This document shows positions 1 through 9,950 of a DNA stretch of 64,000 bases, in pieces. Location: positions 372,001 through 436,000 of the forward strand of contig NW_025813707.1 of the NCBI RefSeq assembly GCF_021917145.1. The letters are read 5' to 3'. The notes below the pieces were generated by a model. The model made no database searches. It was not told the DNA's origin and was given only the letters and a program-made list of their open reading frames with translations. The translations under genes were made by a program, and so were the position numbers. Numbering within the stretch: position 1 is the first letter of the stretch; every line of letters begins with the position of its first letter. Source of the stretch: Hypomesus transpacificus. Its lineage: Eukaryota; Chordata; Actinopteri; Osmeriformes; Osmeridae.

Positions 1-485
1 GTTTAAGAGTCAACTGCACTGGGTTGGACTCCGTCGTGCCCCCTCCCGCAAAACGACTGAATGTGACATTTTCCCAATATTTGTCCGCATTCGGGGTCCA
101 GTAGGGACCCGTATACTTTACCACAAAAGCCCATGCCGGGCACCACTGCTCATAGATGAGTCGCCCCTGGGCACAACTGGCATGGACATAAGGTTGTGAG
201 CATAGGTAAAGGTCCATACCCCCTCCATAAGCCACTCTGACCGTTACACTTGATGACGTGACAGAGGTCAAAGGTGAACGTGGTGGCACTCCCCCTGGTG
301 TAATTCAATTCGATGCCCTGGTAGGCAGTTATGCAAACCTCCGGTGGATTGTTCTGTCTCGTCTGTCTCTCCAACGGCTGTGGTAAATACAAATAATAAT
401 ATACTTGAAAGCCTATGACTAAGCAGAGCAGTCCCAGCAAGGCTAAACCTGTAACACACTTCATGTTGATATAGATATAACACAC
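1..485 (-). pseudogene. env: ERV-A env, N-terminal part
   Basis: Start of an envelope glycoprotein gene directly downstream of integrase. The first residues form a hydrophobic segment (LALLGLLCLVIGF), suiting a signal peptide or anchor, followed by a Cys-containing ectodomain start. The frame opened by the start codon ends near 150, while another minus frame stays open from about 230 to the window edge with Cys/Trp-rich content, so I place a frameshift near 200-240. The remainder of SU and all of TM lie outside the window. The call rests mainly on position after integrase and the leader-like hydrophobic segment, since no conserved env motif is visible here. Confidence 0.6.
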
Positions 486-610
486 TCTTAAGTAAAATAG
501 CGAAAACCTTCTTAGTCCAGTACAATTCTAGTATGGTCAAGCAGTAACACTCTTAACCGAGTCGTAACCCTCTTTTCCGGACTGTCAAAATCGTAGCAAT
601 AGCAAAAGGT

Positions 611-1650
611 TCACTGGCCCTCCTGGCCCTTCAACAACTCCTGCAACGTACGACTGGGTTCTGGAGCAGCAGAACACATGCTCCAGTGGTACCATGTACT
701 CCCTTTCCCCAGCACCCTTAGGGCATGCGAGGTTCTCTCGATGACCTTGAATGGTCCTGTCCACTGAGGTTCTGTCCACTTCCTCTTAATGGCTTTCACC
801 CACACCCAGTCAGCGGTGAAGGCTTTGACTGGATCCTGTGCTGTCCCCCGTTTCTCCTGTACCTGTTTAGAGAAGGATGATACCAGAGCAGACAGCTGAT
901 CATAGTATGGTTGATGCGCCAACTCACCCTTCACCTCCAGTAGGTCCAGCCCAGCTCCCGGTCCCGGAAACTGTCGCCCCGTCAGAAGTTCATATGGGGT
1001 GAATCCTGTAGAGGTGTTCACTGAACTCCTGATGGCTGTTAGGGCAATAGGGAGAGCATCTACCCAATTCATGTTAGTTGTTGCACAGATTTTGGCCAAC
1101 TTGCATTTCAGATTTCGATTCATGCGTTCAACCTTTCCCTGTGACTGCGGGTGATACACTGTCCCAAACGCGTGCACCAACCCCAGACTTCGTTCTACCA
1201 ATTGAAGATGTTTGTTTTTGAAGTGTGACCCATTGTCTGATCTGATTCGTTTAGGGAACCCATGGACCGGAATATAAGTGTTTGTCAAAAATTTACAAAC
1301 GGATTTTGCGTCCTCATGTTTTGTGGGGACAGCCTCAGGCCATCCTGTGTACCCATCCACTGCTACGAGAAGGTAGCGATGACCACGTACAGTGTTTATC
1401 ATGTCGGTGTAATCAATAACTATTTCCTGACCTGGGGTTTTTGGTAGTGGAAACATTCCTTGATGTGGTTTCAGAGTTGGTCTGACATTATACTCCTGAC
1501 ACACTCGACATTCAGCCACATAGTTAGCCACCATGGCTGGTAGATGAGGGTGCCACCAATGTGTAAGACGCACCATCATCTCTTTATATCCTGCGTGTTC
1601 TAACCCATGACTCTGTTTAAATACACCCTGTCACATACCTGCCGGCAGAG
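611..1650 (-). pseudogene. pol: ERV-A integrase region of pol
   Basis: Retroviral integrase, which inserts viral DNA into the host chromosome. Visible in order are an N-terminal HHCC zinc finger (SHGLEH followed later by CRVCQ), the catalytic core with D in VIDYTDM, D in IRSDNGSHF and E in QGKVERMNR, and a C-terminal SH3-like part (WTGPFKVIER). The open stretch 611-1579 is long and intact, but the first histidines lie upstream in a frame broken from the preceding RNase H near 1617-1640, so pol is not continuous. All three catalytic acidic residues are present. Confidence 0.9.
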
Positions 1651-2372
1651 CTGGGCGCCCGTCCGGGCCCCTCCATAGAAGGGTCTGACCTTTCACCGCC
1701 CGTCACCGGACAGGGGGCTTTTTGTGCTCCTCTTTGTCTCCACACCTCTTTTTCCTGTGGAGAGGCTGCCTCTTGAGCCTCGATTACCTGTGTCATCAAA
1801 TCCGGTTTCATCTCCTGTGAAACCATTATATACATTGGGAGATAACCAGCAGCTCTCTTGGCCGCTGCGTCTGCTGCTTCATTCCCCAGGGCCACCTTTG
1901 TTTGAGACCCGTCGTGTCCTTTACATTTCATTACTGCGACTTGAACTGGTTTTAGGACAGCTTTAGCCAATTGTCTCATTTGTTTTTCATGTTTAATTGG
2001 TATACCCGTGGTTGTCAAGAACCCTGCCCGCAGCCACTGACTCAGTTCCACATGGAGTGCGCCCACTACATATGCTGAGTCAGAGAAAATATTTACAGTT
2101 TTGCCCTCAGCTCCTTCGAGAGCTTTAATCATGGCTGTTAGTTCAGCCAGCTGTGCTGACTCCTTTCCTACCACTCGTCCTGATTCGACTTCTTCAAAAC
2201 CTTCTCTTGTCTGTCTCACTACTGCCCATGCAGCTTTTAACCCTTCCTCCGGATGTCTGTAACAACACCCATCTGTGAACAGTACCTCTTCTGCCTCTGC
2301 CAATGGTGTTGCACCTAGATCCAGTCGGACCTTGACCTCTTTTTGCACCGTGTTCACATACATGACTGTCAC
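1617..2372 (-). pseudogene. pol: ERV-A RNase H region of pol
   Basis: RNase H domain, which degrades the RNA strand of the RNA/DNA hybrid. The four acidic positions are visible: D in LFTDGCC, E in LAELTAM, D in IFSDSAYV and D in GNEAADAAAK. Size and order fit the family. It lies between RT and integrase but in a different frame from the upstream RT (junction about 2194-2372) and from the downstream integrase (about 1617-1640). A spurious start codon opens the stretch; in the virus this would be part of one pol polyprotein. Confidence 0.88.
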
Positions 2373-2399
2373 CTTCTCCCCCTGTCATTCCCTCTGCCA

Positions 2400-4055
2400 T
2401 ATTGATCCCTTCATGTGTGTATGTTACATTTGGTGCCCCTAATACATTGTCTATCCTGATGCGCCTGTTTGTTGTTAATGTGAACATGTTTGAATTGATG
2501 TAGGCCATAACTCCGTGTGACGTCAGTACCGTGATTGGGTGGCCCATAACTATGTGAGCCGATTTTTGAAGTAGTTTTGCTACCCCTGCCGCATGTTTTG
2601 TGCATAATGGCTGTCGTTTCTCTGTGTTGTCGAACATTACGCTGAGGTATAGCAGTACTCTCCTGCCACCCTCTTTTTTCTGAAACAACACCCCATTTGC
2701 CGATAGGGTGGTTTCAGAAACATCCAAATAAAAAGGCAACGTGTAGTCCGGGAGCGCCAGTTCAGCTGCGCGGGCGAGATCCTGTTTCAATTTGATAAAA
2801 GCTTCCTCGGCCGGAATGTCCCATGCCAGGACGTTGTTTAGGTTGCGCATGCCTTGGGCGTTAATGATGGTGCGTAAGGGGGCTGTGCTGTCAACGTACC
2901 CGGGGACATACTGTCGACTAAAACCTGTCAACCCCAAAAACGACAGCATGTCCTTGACCGTGCGAGGCTTGTCATGCTGAAGAATCGCCGAACGATGCGC
3001 AGCGGACACTCCTGATCCTTCCCCCGATATAACACGTCCCAAGAAAGTGACGGAGCGACGGCAGCACTGGAGTTTGGACTTCGAGACTTTGAACCCGCAA
3101 TTGAACAAACGACGCAGAACAGTCTGAGTGGCATCCAGACAGCTGCGGGGCGTGGTGGCCGCCAATAATAAATCGTCCACATACTGAAGTAAAACCACCC
3201 CGTCCGGTAGTGGCACATCCTGCAAAAGTTTGCTCCTGATTGAACACGCCTGGCGATAAAACGAAACCCTGAGGGAGAACAGTGTACTCGTATTTACGGC
3301 CTTGAAATGTAAATGCGAAAATGTGGCGAAGATGCTCTGCCAGGGGGAGACAGAAGAACGCATTGGCCAAATCAATACATGAAAACCACTGATGTTGAGG
3401 GCCTACCGCAGCCATACAGGTGTAGGGGTTTGGAACAGAGACTGTTGGCGTGGTAACAATTCGATTGATGCGTCGTAGGTCATGAGCCATCCTGTATTTA
3501 TCTGTGCCTGGTTTGGGGACGGGGAGAATGGGTGTATTCCACCGAGAGGTTGATGGAACCAAAACCCCTACTCTCAACAGACCAGCTATTGTGTCAGCCA
3601 CGCCGGCCTCGGCCTCTGGTTTGTGTCGGTATTGGCTATGGTCAATATAGTATGGAAATGGGCAGTCAAACGTAAATGTAATAGGTGTTACAGAGTGACA
3701 GTCACCAACATCTGTTGCCCCCGTGGACCACAGGGCCGTTGGCAAGGTAGCTAACATGGCGGCGGTGTCTTCGTGATCCGTTTTTTCCCTACCGTGTGAG
3801 CAGCTGGCGGTGTTGCATGATAATATCATCTGAGGCCGCAATGGCGATTCTGTACATACTAGCGGTTTTAGACCACTGTACTTCCGGAATTTGTGTATCC
3901 TGCCAGTCCGGAAGTGACGCGCCGTATTTAACCATTGGTCCTAATTCTTTAGCCTGATGGTTAGCTTGCAATGCTAATGAGAGATGTGGAACTGATTCGT
4001 CTGACATTTTGTACCATGCGGCCATGTCCGGTGGTAGAGTGACGTCCGCTGCCAC
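2400..4055 (-). pseudogene. pol: ERV-A reverse transcriptase region of pol
   Basis: Reverse transcriptase split over at least two frames. The upstream stretch (to about 3841) holds motif A (CIDLANAFF) and motif B (LPQGFVLSP). The downstream stretch (to about 3375) holds motif C (YVDDLLLA) and the thumb/connection (FLGRVISGEG, LSFLGLTGF). The frame break lies near 3200-3260, between motifs B and C. A further open stretch (3789-4055) in front of RT with VPHLSLALQANHQAKELG is the protease-RT linker. All catalytic motifs survive but no single ORF spans them. Confidence 0.9.
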
Positions 4056-4206
4056 TCCCTTGTTGCCTACATAGATATGTGGAATGTGACTGCTGCGGTG
4101 GTGTCTAATATGGATTCGAAAAATGCTTGTTTGTATGTCTCATCCCCGACCCTATCATAGAACAGAGTGACGTGCCAGGGGTCATTTAGTGTATGATAAG
4201 CATCAA

Positions 4207-4671
4207 TCAAATCAATCCAAGGGCACCACTCCCAGTAAGTGGACAGCAGGCCACCATGTTCAACCGTCTCTGCGGACAGAGCACCCCAATAGATGTCGGC
4301 GGGAGGCAGTGGGAGGTAAGTAACATCTGAGAGGCCGACATCAACCCATCAACGGAGCAATTGACTGTGTGTCCATTCGGAAATGTCACTCTGACCCCAT
4401 CCGGGGAACAGAGTATCGAAGCCCCCGCCAAAGTCAGGATATCTCGACCCAGGAGATTGACTGGACAAGCCAGTGACTGGACAAAAGAGTGCAACAATGA
4501 TTGATTAGCCACCTTGACTGGTAGTGGCTTAGTGAGAGGCAGGCGTTGAGGAGTCCCAGAAAAACCCCAAAAAAGTTCCACTGTCGCGGTTGAGACCAAG
4601 TTCCTGGGCACTGGCTTGGACAATGTGGAATATCGTGCACCAGTGTCCACTAAAAATGACAGAGTCTCCAC
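4207..4671 (-). pseudogene. pro: ERV-A retroviral aspartic protease
   Basis: Retropepsin-type protease that processes Gag and Pol. The active-site motif is FLVDTGARYSTL (family D-T/S-G) and the C-terminal flap/dimer region shows NLLGRDIL, the usual GRD pattern. The open stretch of 154 codons is slightly longer than a mature protease because it runs into the pol linker. It lies between the Gag zinc knuckle (about 4930-4970) and RT. Whether it was reached by readthrough or frameshift cannot be told. Confidence 0.85.
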
Positions 4672-4927
4672 CCACAGTCATGGAGAGCAGGGGATCTGCC
4701 AACCCCTGCTCGTTAGGGCTCTTCGGGCCCCCTCATGCATCAAGATGGCTCTCACCCGGAATCCAGTGGTCATCTGGAAACATGACCGGGTACTGACCCC
4801 GTGGTGGACCCCCTCTTCCTCCCCTGGACCCTCTCTGAGGAGCGGCTCCAGCAAAAGGTGCTTGATGAAAACCTGGCTGCCCTCGCCCGTATCCGGCAGG
4901 AGCCTGACCCCCCATCTGAAACTGTCC

Positions 4928-6950
4928 CTAACCACCGTTCGGACACATCTGCTTCCAGTGGTCCAGCTGTCCGCAGAGAAAGCATCCCATGAACCTCGCC
5001 TGTCCACCCCTTCCCCCTGTTCCCCCCCGACCCCTGTACTGCCACCATCCTGCAGGGGGCCCCGTGGGCCCCTGCTGGTAAATCGGGTGGGGCTGAGACA
5101 TAGCACCTACCGCTGATGTATATGTCTGTGGATGCCCCAAAAGATATACATTATCTGCCGGGAGCATGGGAGAGCCCGTTGCTACCGCCGGATGCTGTTG
5201 CACCATCTGTTTACCGTCGGAGCGTTTGTTTTTTGATGCCTGGCCCGCCGTTTTACGTGCCTCCTCTAGTTGGAATTTAAGGAGCTGGACCTCTATGTCC
5301 TTACTCGCCACCTCATTTTTGTCCACCATATCTTTAGATAGTTTTAGGTGATGTACCAGGTGGTTTTCCCACGCGGCTGGACGAGCTCCTGCCATGTCTG
5401 GGTTTTCAATCATACGCGCTTTAACCTTGTCTGGGCAACCTGTCAGAACCGCCGCTCGATAGACCTGTGTGTGCGTTGGGTCCCTATCTGGATGTACGCC
5501 AGTGGATTGGGTCCACTCTTCCTTGCAGTCGGACAGGAATTTAAATGGACTGATATCTGGGTTGAATATGAATGAGATGGTGTGCAGTGCGGTGACTGGT
5601 TGGGGCCATTTTAGATCCATAGCATCCCCCACACAGGCTGACATCTGACTGAATGTGGTTTGGTCTGGGGTGTTAGTTATATCTGCGGCACGTTCGATCT
5701 GTTCCAAATCCCACCCTGTAGTCTGTCTGCCCATGAGCTGTCTCCGATCTCCCACCGCGAGCGTCATCCCGAGTCAATTGGGCTAGTTTGCGCATCCACT
5801 TCCGCCCCCCTTCCTCTGTTGGAGGCATTGCCTCAGCTATGTTTGATGTGTCCTGAAACGCCCATGGTTTGTAACGCATGCCTCCACCTGGTGTTGCCAT
5901 TAGGGGAAATTGCCTCCCAGAATATTGCGCCCCCGACCTCGTCTGCCTCGTCATGTCGCCGGGGGTGTGCTCGGCGGGTATGGGTTTTAGGTCAGCTAAG
6001 ATGACCGAGCCTGTCATTGTAGCGCCGTAAGTAAATCGGTTTCGTGTTCACATCCCCCTCTCTTGCCTGGTTCTCTCCTCCCATCCCCGAACTCTCGAAA
6101 AACCTGTCTCGCGCCTTTCTCTCTGAATAAGTTTCCATGGCAATTAGTTGCTCCCTAATTTGTATTTCCTCATTACGTTTACGGGCACTGGTTTCATCTA
6201 ATTCAGCTAAATTTGAAAACGAGCCGTCGAGATTGTGGTTTCTGCGAGCGCGTTTAGAGAAGTCATCCTCCTCGGGGCTGTGATGCGAGGGGCCAGCACG
6301 GTCTGGAGACACTGTCCTACGGCTAGGGAGTGGTGAGTTGGAACGTACACTTTGTGCCCCCCAGCTTTCGGTTCCAGCATCAGCCACTTCTTCCATATCT
6401 AACTGACCGTTGTTGACTCTATACACAGGCATTTGATTCGAGTACGGAGGTGGGGCGGTGGCTTTTTTAGGAAGTGAAGGGTACAGTTTAGGGGCGTACG
6501 GAGCCGGTGGCAATTCTATGGGAACTCTTTTAACCTCGTCTTCCTTCGCGGTTTCGTGACATTGTTTTTCCTTTTAATTATAATTTACGGAAGATATGGC
6601 TACACCCAAATTGTGACACAGTCGCCTGCTATTCTCCCATTCATCACATTCTTTTTTCCATTTTCCTTTTTTTAAAAAATACTAGACGGGCACTCTCCGA
6701 GTGCTTTCTTTGCTTTTATGGCCGCTGACTCACTTTCAATCATTATCTGTTTTAAACACATACGGTCCCCTTCATCACAGTTATTTTGTTTCAAATGCTG
6801 TTTCCAGAACTCGTCATACTCAGCACGTACTTTTTTACGTTTTTCTTTCTCTGTGCCACTTATTATTTGAGAGACCGCGATGTCATATTGGAAACAAAGG
6901 GTTTGAGGTGTATTTGACATTTCCTTGGATTGCTGTATACCTTTGTTCAA
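4928..6950 (-). pseudogene. gag: ERV-A gag (matrix, capsid, nucleocapsid)
   Basis: Gag over three frames. The segment near 6672-6950 is a charged helical stretch that fits a matrix N-terminus. 5992-6513 contains a proline-rich part with a PPPY late-domain motif (TAPPPYSN) that would recruit host ESCRT-linked ligases. 5673-6017 has capsid N-terminal features (FPLMATPGGG). 4928-5767 carries the major-homology-like region (FLSDCKEEWTQS) and a single CCHC zinc knuckle (CFLCGQLDHWKQMC) for RNA binding. Frame changes around 6520-6670, 6000 and 5680-5760 make it non-functional as one polyprotein. Confidence 0.85.
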
Positions 6951-7104
6951 AGATACCTAAAACAAACGAGATTGACCTAAATAAATGATTTACAATTGAA
7001 ATACTTGGTAGACTTTGCACTGAAAGCAACTGTGGTCCTAGGAGGACATCTAGTGGATATTTTAAGAACGGCAGATCTGTTTAAAATATCGTTCAGCTCA
7101 ACTT

Positions 7105-7255
7105 GACTCCACACAAATATAACTCGTTCAGGGACTATAATTCACTTGTACTGGTGAGGATAAAGAAAATAAACGAAAGAACACACCACACTCCTCTCTA
7201 TTGTTATCCAACACAATCTGACTCCACACAAATATTATTTGTTTAGGGACTCTAA
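7105..7255. repeat. imperfect direct repeat in the ERV-A leader
   Basis: Two copies of a segment containing TGACTCCACACAAATAT and then GGGACT lie at about 7105-7145 and 7215-7255, just gag-proximal to the 32-bp tandem array. They are part of the untranslated leader between the primer-binding site and gag. Confidence 0.6.
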
Positions 7256-7582
7256 CTATTTTGAGGACACTTAACCTCAAGCACTAACTATTTTGAGGAC
7301 ACTTAACCTCAAGCACTAACTATATTGAGGACACTTAACCTCAAGCACTAACTATTTTGAGGACACTTAACCTCAAGCACTAACTATTTTGAGGACACTT
7401 AACCTCAAGCACTAACTATTTTGAGGACACTTAACCTCAAGCACTAACTATATTGAGGACACTTAACCTCAAGCACTAACTATTTTGAGGACACTTAACC
7501 TCAAGCACTAACTATTTTGAGGACATTTAACCTCAAGCACTAACTATATTGAGGACACTTAACCTCAAGCACTAACTATATT
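7249..7582 (-). repeat. ten-copy 32-bp tandem repeat in the ERV-A leader
   Basis: Ten near-identical 32-bp units, with the TTGAGGAC start recurring at 7261, 7293, 7325 and so on to 7549. Each unit contains an inverted repeat (TTGAGG, 8-nt loop, CCTCAA), so a transcript of the element would carry a row of ten identical hairpins. Unit variants (TATTTTG or TATATTG) are interspersed. The array lies between the primer-binding site and gag, where retroviruses carry packaging and translation signals; any such role here is inference. Confidence 0.9.
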
Positions 7583-7814
7583 GACTTATAAAACGGTTGA
7601 TTTCCCACTACTGATGGTTTGACTAGGTACGATGAGACATAGTAATCGTCTAAATTTGGTTCTCAGTTCCGAATAGCAGTACTTTGAATAAACAGGTGTC
7701 TGCTTACCTTTTTTATGTTGAGGCGCCTCTGACGATTACGTCTACCTCCTCGTACCGGTGTATGGGTCTCTCCCGATCTGTCGGTCGGGCCGGAACCCTC
7801 CGGACTCCCTCTTT

Positions 7815-7832
7815 TCAGGGTTGGGGTCACTA
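7815..7832 (-). promoter_or_regulatory. ERV-A primer-binding site, tRNA-Trp-like
   Basis: Two bases inside the 5' LTR edge the minus strand reads TAGTGACCCCAACC, agreeing with the first part of the tRNA-Trp primer site (TGGTGACCCCGACG) at 11 of 13 positions and then diverging. The same spacing (2 nt) and same tRNA are seen in ERV-B. The assignment is moderately secure. Confidence 0.55.
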
Positions 7833-7834
7833 GT

Positions 7835-8260
7835 TGAAGGATTCAAAATCTTTGTGTCTAATCCAATATGTAATGATGGTATTCAATGACACAAGTCTGT
7901 GTTCTAGAAAGAGTGGTCTGGAGTCGCAGAGGTCCGATAATATCAGCTTTAATGCAGCAGTTGGAAATCAACAAGTACAGAGCTCTGGGGCTGTCTACGC
8001 TTCCCTACCCGCAACAGAGTTTGGGTTGGTTCACGAAGTCAAACTGGCTATCTGTCCCTGCCCCAGCATATATTATACAGTGCAATTGAAACAGTAATAT
8101 CAAAAAGGGTTGTGCTTGTCCTCTCGTGTATCAGGGAGTTTGTTCTTCCCTACGCATCCCACCTGCTCGGGTGCTCTCTCAGCCCGGTTTCAAGGTTGCT
8201 TCTGAAATGGAGAGATAACAACACAAAATACAGCCTGTTTCCCACACCCTGTGTGAGACA
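7835..8260 (-). repeat. ERV-A 5' LTR (outer edge uncertain)
   Basis: Starts TG on the plus strand right after the primer-binding site. On the minus strand there is a TATA-like stretch (TATAATATA, about 8070) and, roughly 120 bases downstream, an ATTAAA polyadenylation signal (7948-7953), giving U3-R-U5 order. Without the partner LTR the distal edge cannot be fixed. Confidence 0.6.
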
Positions 8261-8375
8261 CAATGTTTTAAGCCTGAGCACACTTCTAGGTTTATTAAAC
8301 ATACATTTAATAAGCACAATACATAATTTTAATACATGCATCCTTTATAAAGTCATATGAGCATTGTTCCCGTTG

Positions 8376-8490
8376 CTATATAGTGCACAGTGCCTGTGAT
8401 GCATTAGATGATTAAGTTGCCACAAATGTTAATAACTGGAATTATAGATAGTGCCACCATGCTCGGGATACAGCTAATGATTATAGTTCT
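8376..8490. repeat. repeat shared with 62254-62480
   Basis: Contains AGTGCACAGTGCCTGTGATG and GGAATTATAGATAGTGCC, both found again in the unit repeats near 62.3 kb. Family not recognised. Confidence 0.6.
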
Positions 8491-8609
8491 AGAATTGTAT
8501 TGTAATGTATTATACAATCTTTAACTTTTAGTTTACTTATCAGTTATTAATTAAGTTAATTAATTTTAAATGTAGATTTCCGATTTATTTTTTAAATCTT
8601 ACTTCAGTT

Positions 8610-9700
8610 AAGATTGTTTGGTTTAGCTTGTTATTCAGTAAACCCTTGAATATGTTTAAACCACACTACTGTATTTTGTTTCCCTTAAAGGCACACAATA
8701 GAATATATACAATATTCAAAAAGAAAAATAAGAAGAATTACATCAACTAACTGGTCCTCAAAACAATCAATATCCATTCAATTACAAAAGATTAGAATTG
8801 TAAACAAAATAAATGATAAATGACTTCTTTTCTGTATGATTTGTTCTGGCATAAAGTTCACTTATCGTCGTCAAAAGAGTTTGCACTCTCGCTCCAGAAG
8901 ATTTTACTCGCGTGGGTGGCTCGCCATCTCGGGTTCATAGAAACCGTTGGTTTTCAGCAAGGTCTTCAATCGACGTTTCCAGAAGGCTTTTCTTTTCTTT
9001 CGATCCCAGATCAAAAACCTGGCATGTTATTTATTTAAACAACAGGACCATACAAATGTATTAAACTTTCCAATCGAAATAATAAGTTTCTGGTTTCAGA
9101 CATTCAGCCGCTAGCTTAGAACACATTGAATTAGCTGTGTAGCTAAACTCCACATGTTCACAGCTTTACATTAAACACTAAACAATTGAAATGTTATTTC
9201 TAACACTAATTACAATATTTTCAACCAAAACAAAGTACATTCATTTGAAAAATACATATGTATGTTGACTCACCAAGTTGGATAATTTAGGCTAAAACAC
9301 TAAAAGTCCACATGGCAACAATTTCTGTAATCCGCTTCCATCCATCAATATAAGTAACCAACATGGATTGTTACTCTACGATTAATATTCCTTTAAAACT
9401 GAAACGTTTTTTTATGTTCTTAAACAATTTAATAGGTATTTTTGTTAAGTTTTCCAAATGTTTCAGAGATCACCGTCTTGCATGCTTCTCTTGGTTCTCT
9501 CGATCAATCTCTGACAGGTGTCCTCACGTCAGTTCCGACACGCCAGAAATCAGTCACACGACTTCCGGTGAACCTGTCAATTTTCAATTATTTTATTCGA
9601 ATTTAATATTATTATTAATTTATCAGTTTTGGACAAATGTATAATATTTTTTTCCCATTATATACATATTTACTTTTATATAGTTTTGCTTTTAATTGGT
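8610..9700. other. noncoding stretch
   Basis: AT-rich DNA with no gene-like ORF, splice pattern or element ends that I can recognise. Confidence 0.6.
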
Positions 9701-9702
9701 CT

Positions 9703-9950
9703 CCCTACCTGCACAAGATCCTCAGCTGCGGTCCAGTTTCCCAATAACTTGCGGTGACATACCCTGGTTTGCCCTCCACTCACCGCCAGATCGTTGTTTT
9801 TACAACCTGGTTCCTACGTTCCTGGCCTCCTTGTACTTCCGAGTCTATTATCTACTGTTTGTATTCAAAGTGTTCTAATATTGCACTTTCTTGTGTCCCA
9901 AAGAAATATCCTACTCGCCATCTGCCCATTTGCCTGTCTACTCTTTCAAC
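9703..9950 (+). repeat. segment A, 5' end of the KDZ-type element (copy 1)
   Basis: About 250 bp starting CCTACCTGCACAAGATCC that recurs in reverse orientation at 49130-49376 with roughly 95% identity by eye. It lies directly upstream of the first transposase codon and probably contains its promoter and 5' UTR. Confidence 0.85.

Larger units (their letters stand above)
1..8260 (-). mobile_element. ERV-A, endogenous retrovirus cut by the left window edge
   Basis: A retrovirus-like element read right to left. The order is 5' LTR (from 7835 upward), primer-binding site, repeat-bearing leader, gag, protease, RT, RNase H, integrase and the start of env, after which the window ends. The 3' LTR is outside the window, so LTR divergence and target-site duplication cannot be measured. 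Coding regions sit in different frames with several breaks, so it is defective as sequenced. Gene order and motifs fit a fish ERV of broadly gamma/epsilon-like type; the clade is inferred. The upper edge of the 5' LTR is uncertain (about 8260, possibly 8606). Confidence 0.85.

Noticed and set aside
4616-5116. 166-codon plus-strand open stretch opposite ERV-A gag
   Set aside because: It is the shadow of the minus-strand nucleocapsid/protease region, is compositionally odd and shows no family signal.
7249-7582. CRISPR array
   Set aside because: Units are directly tandem without unique spacers, and the genome is eukaryotic.
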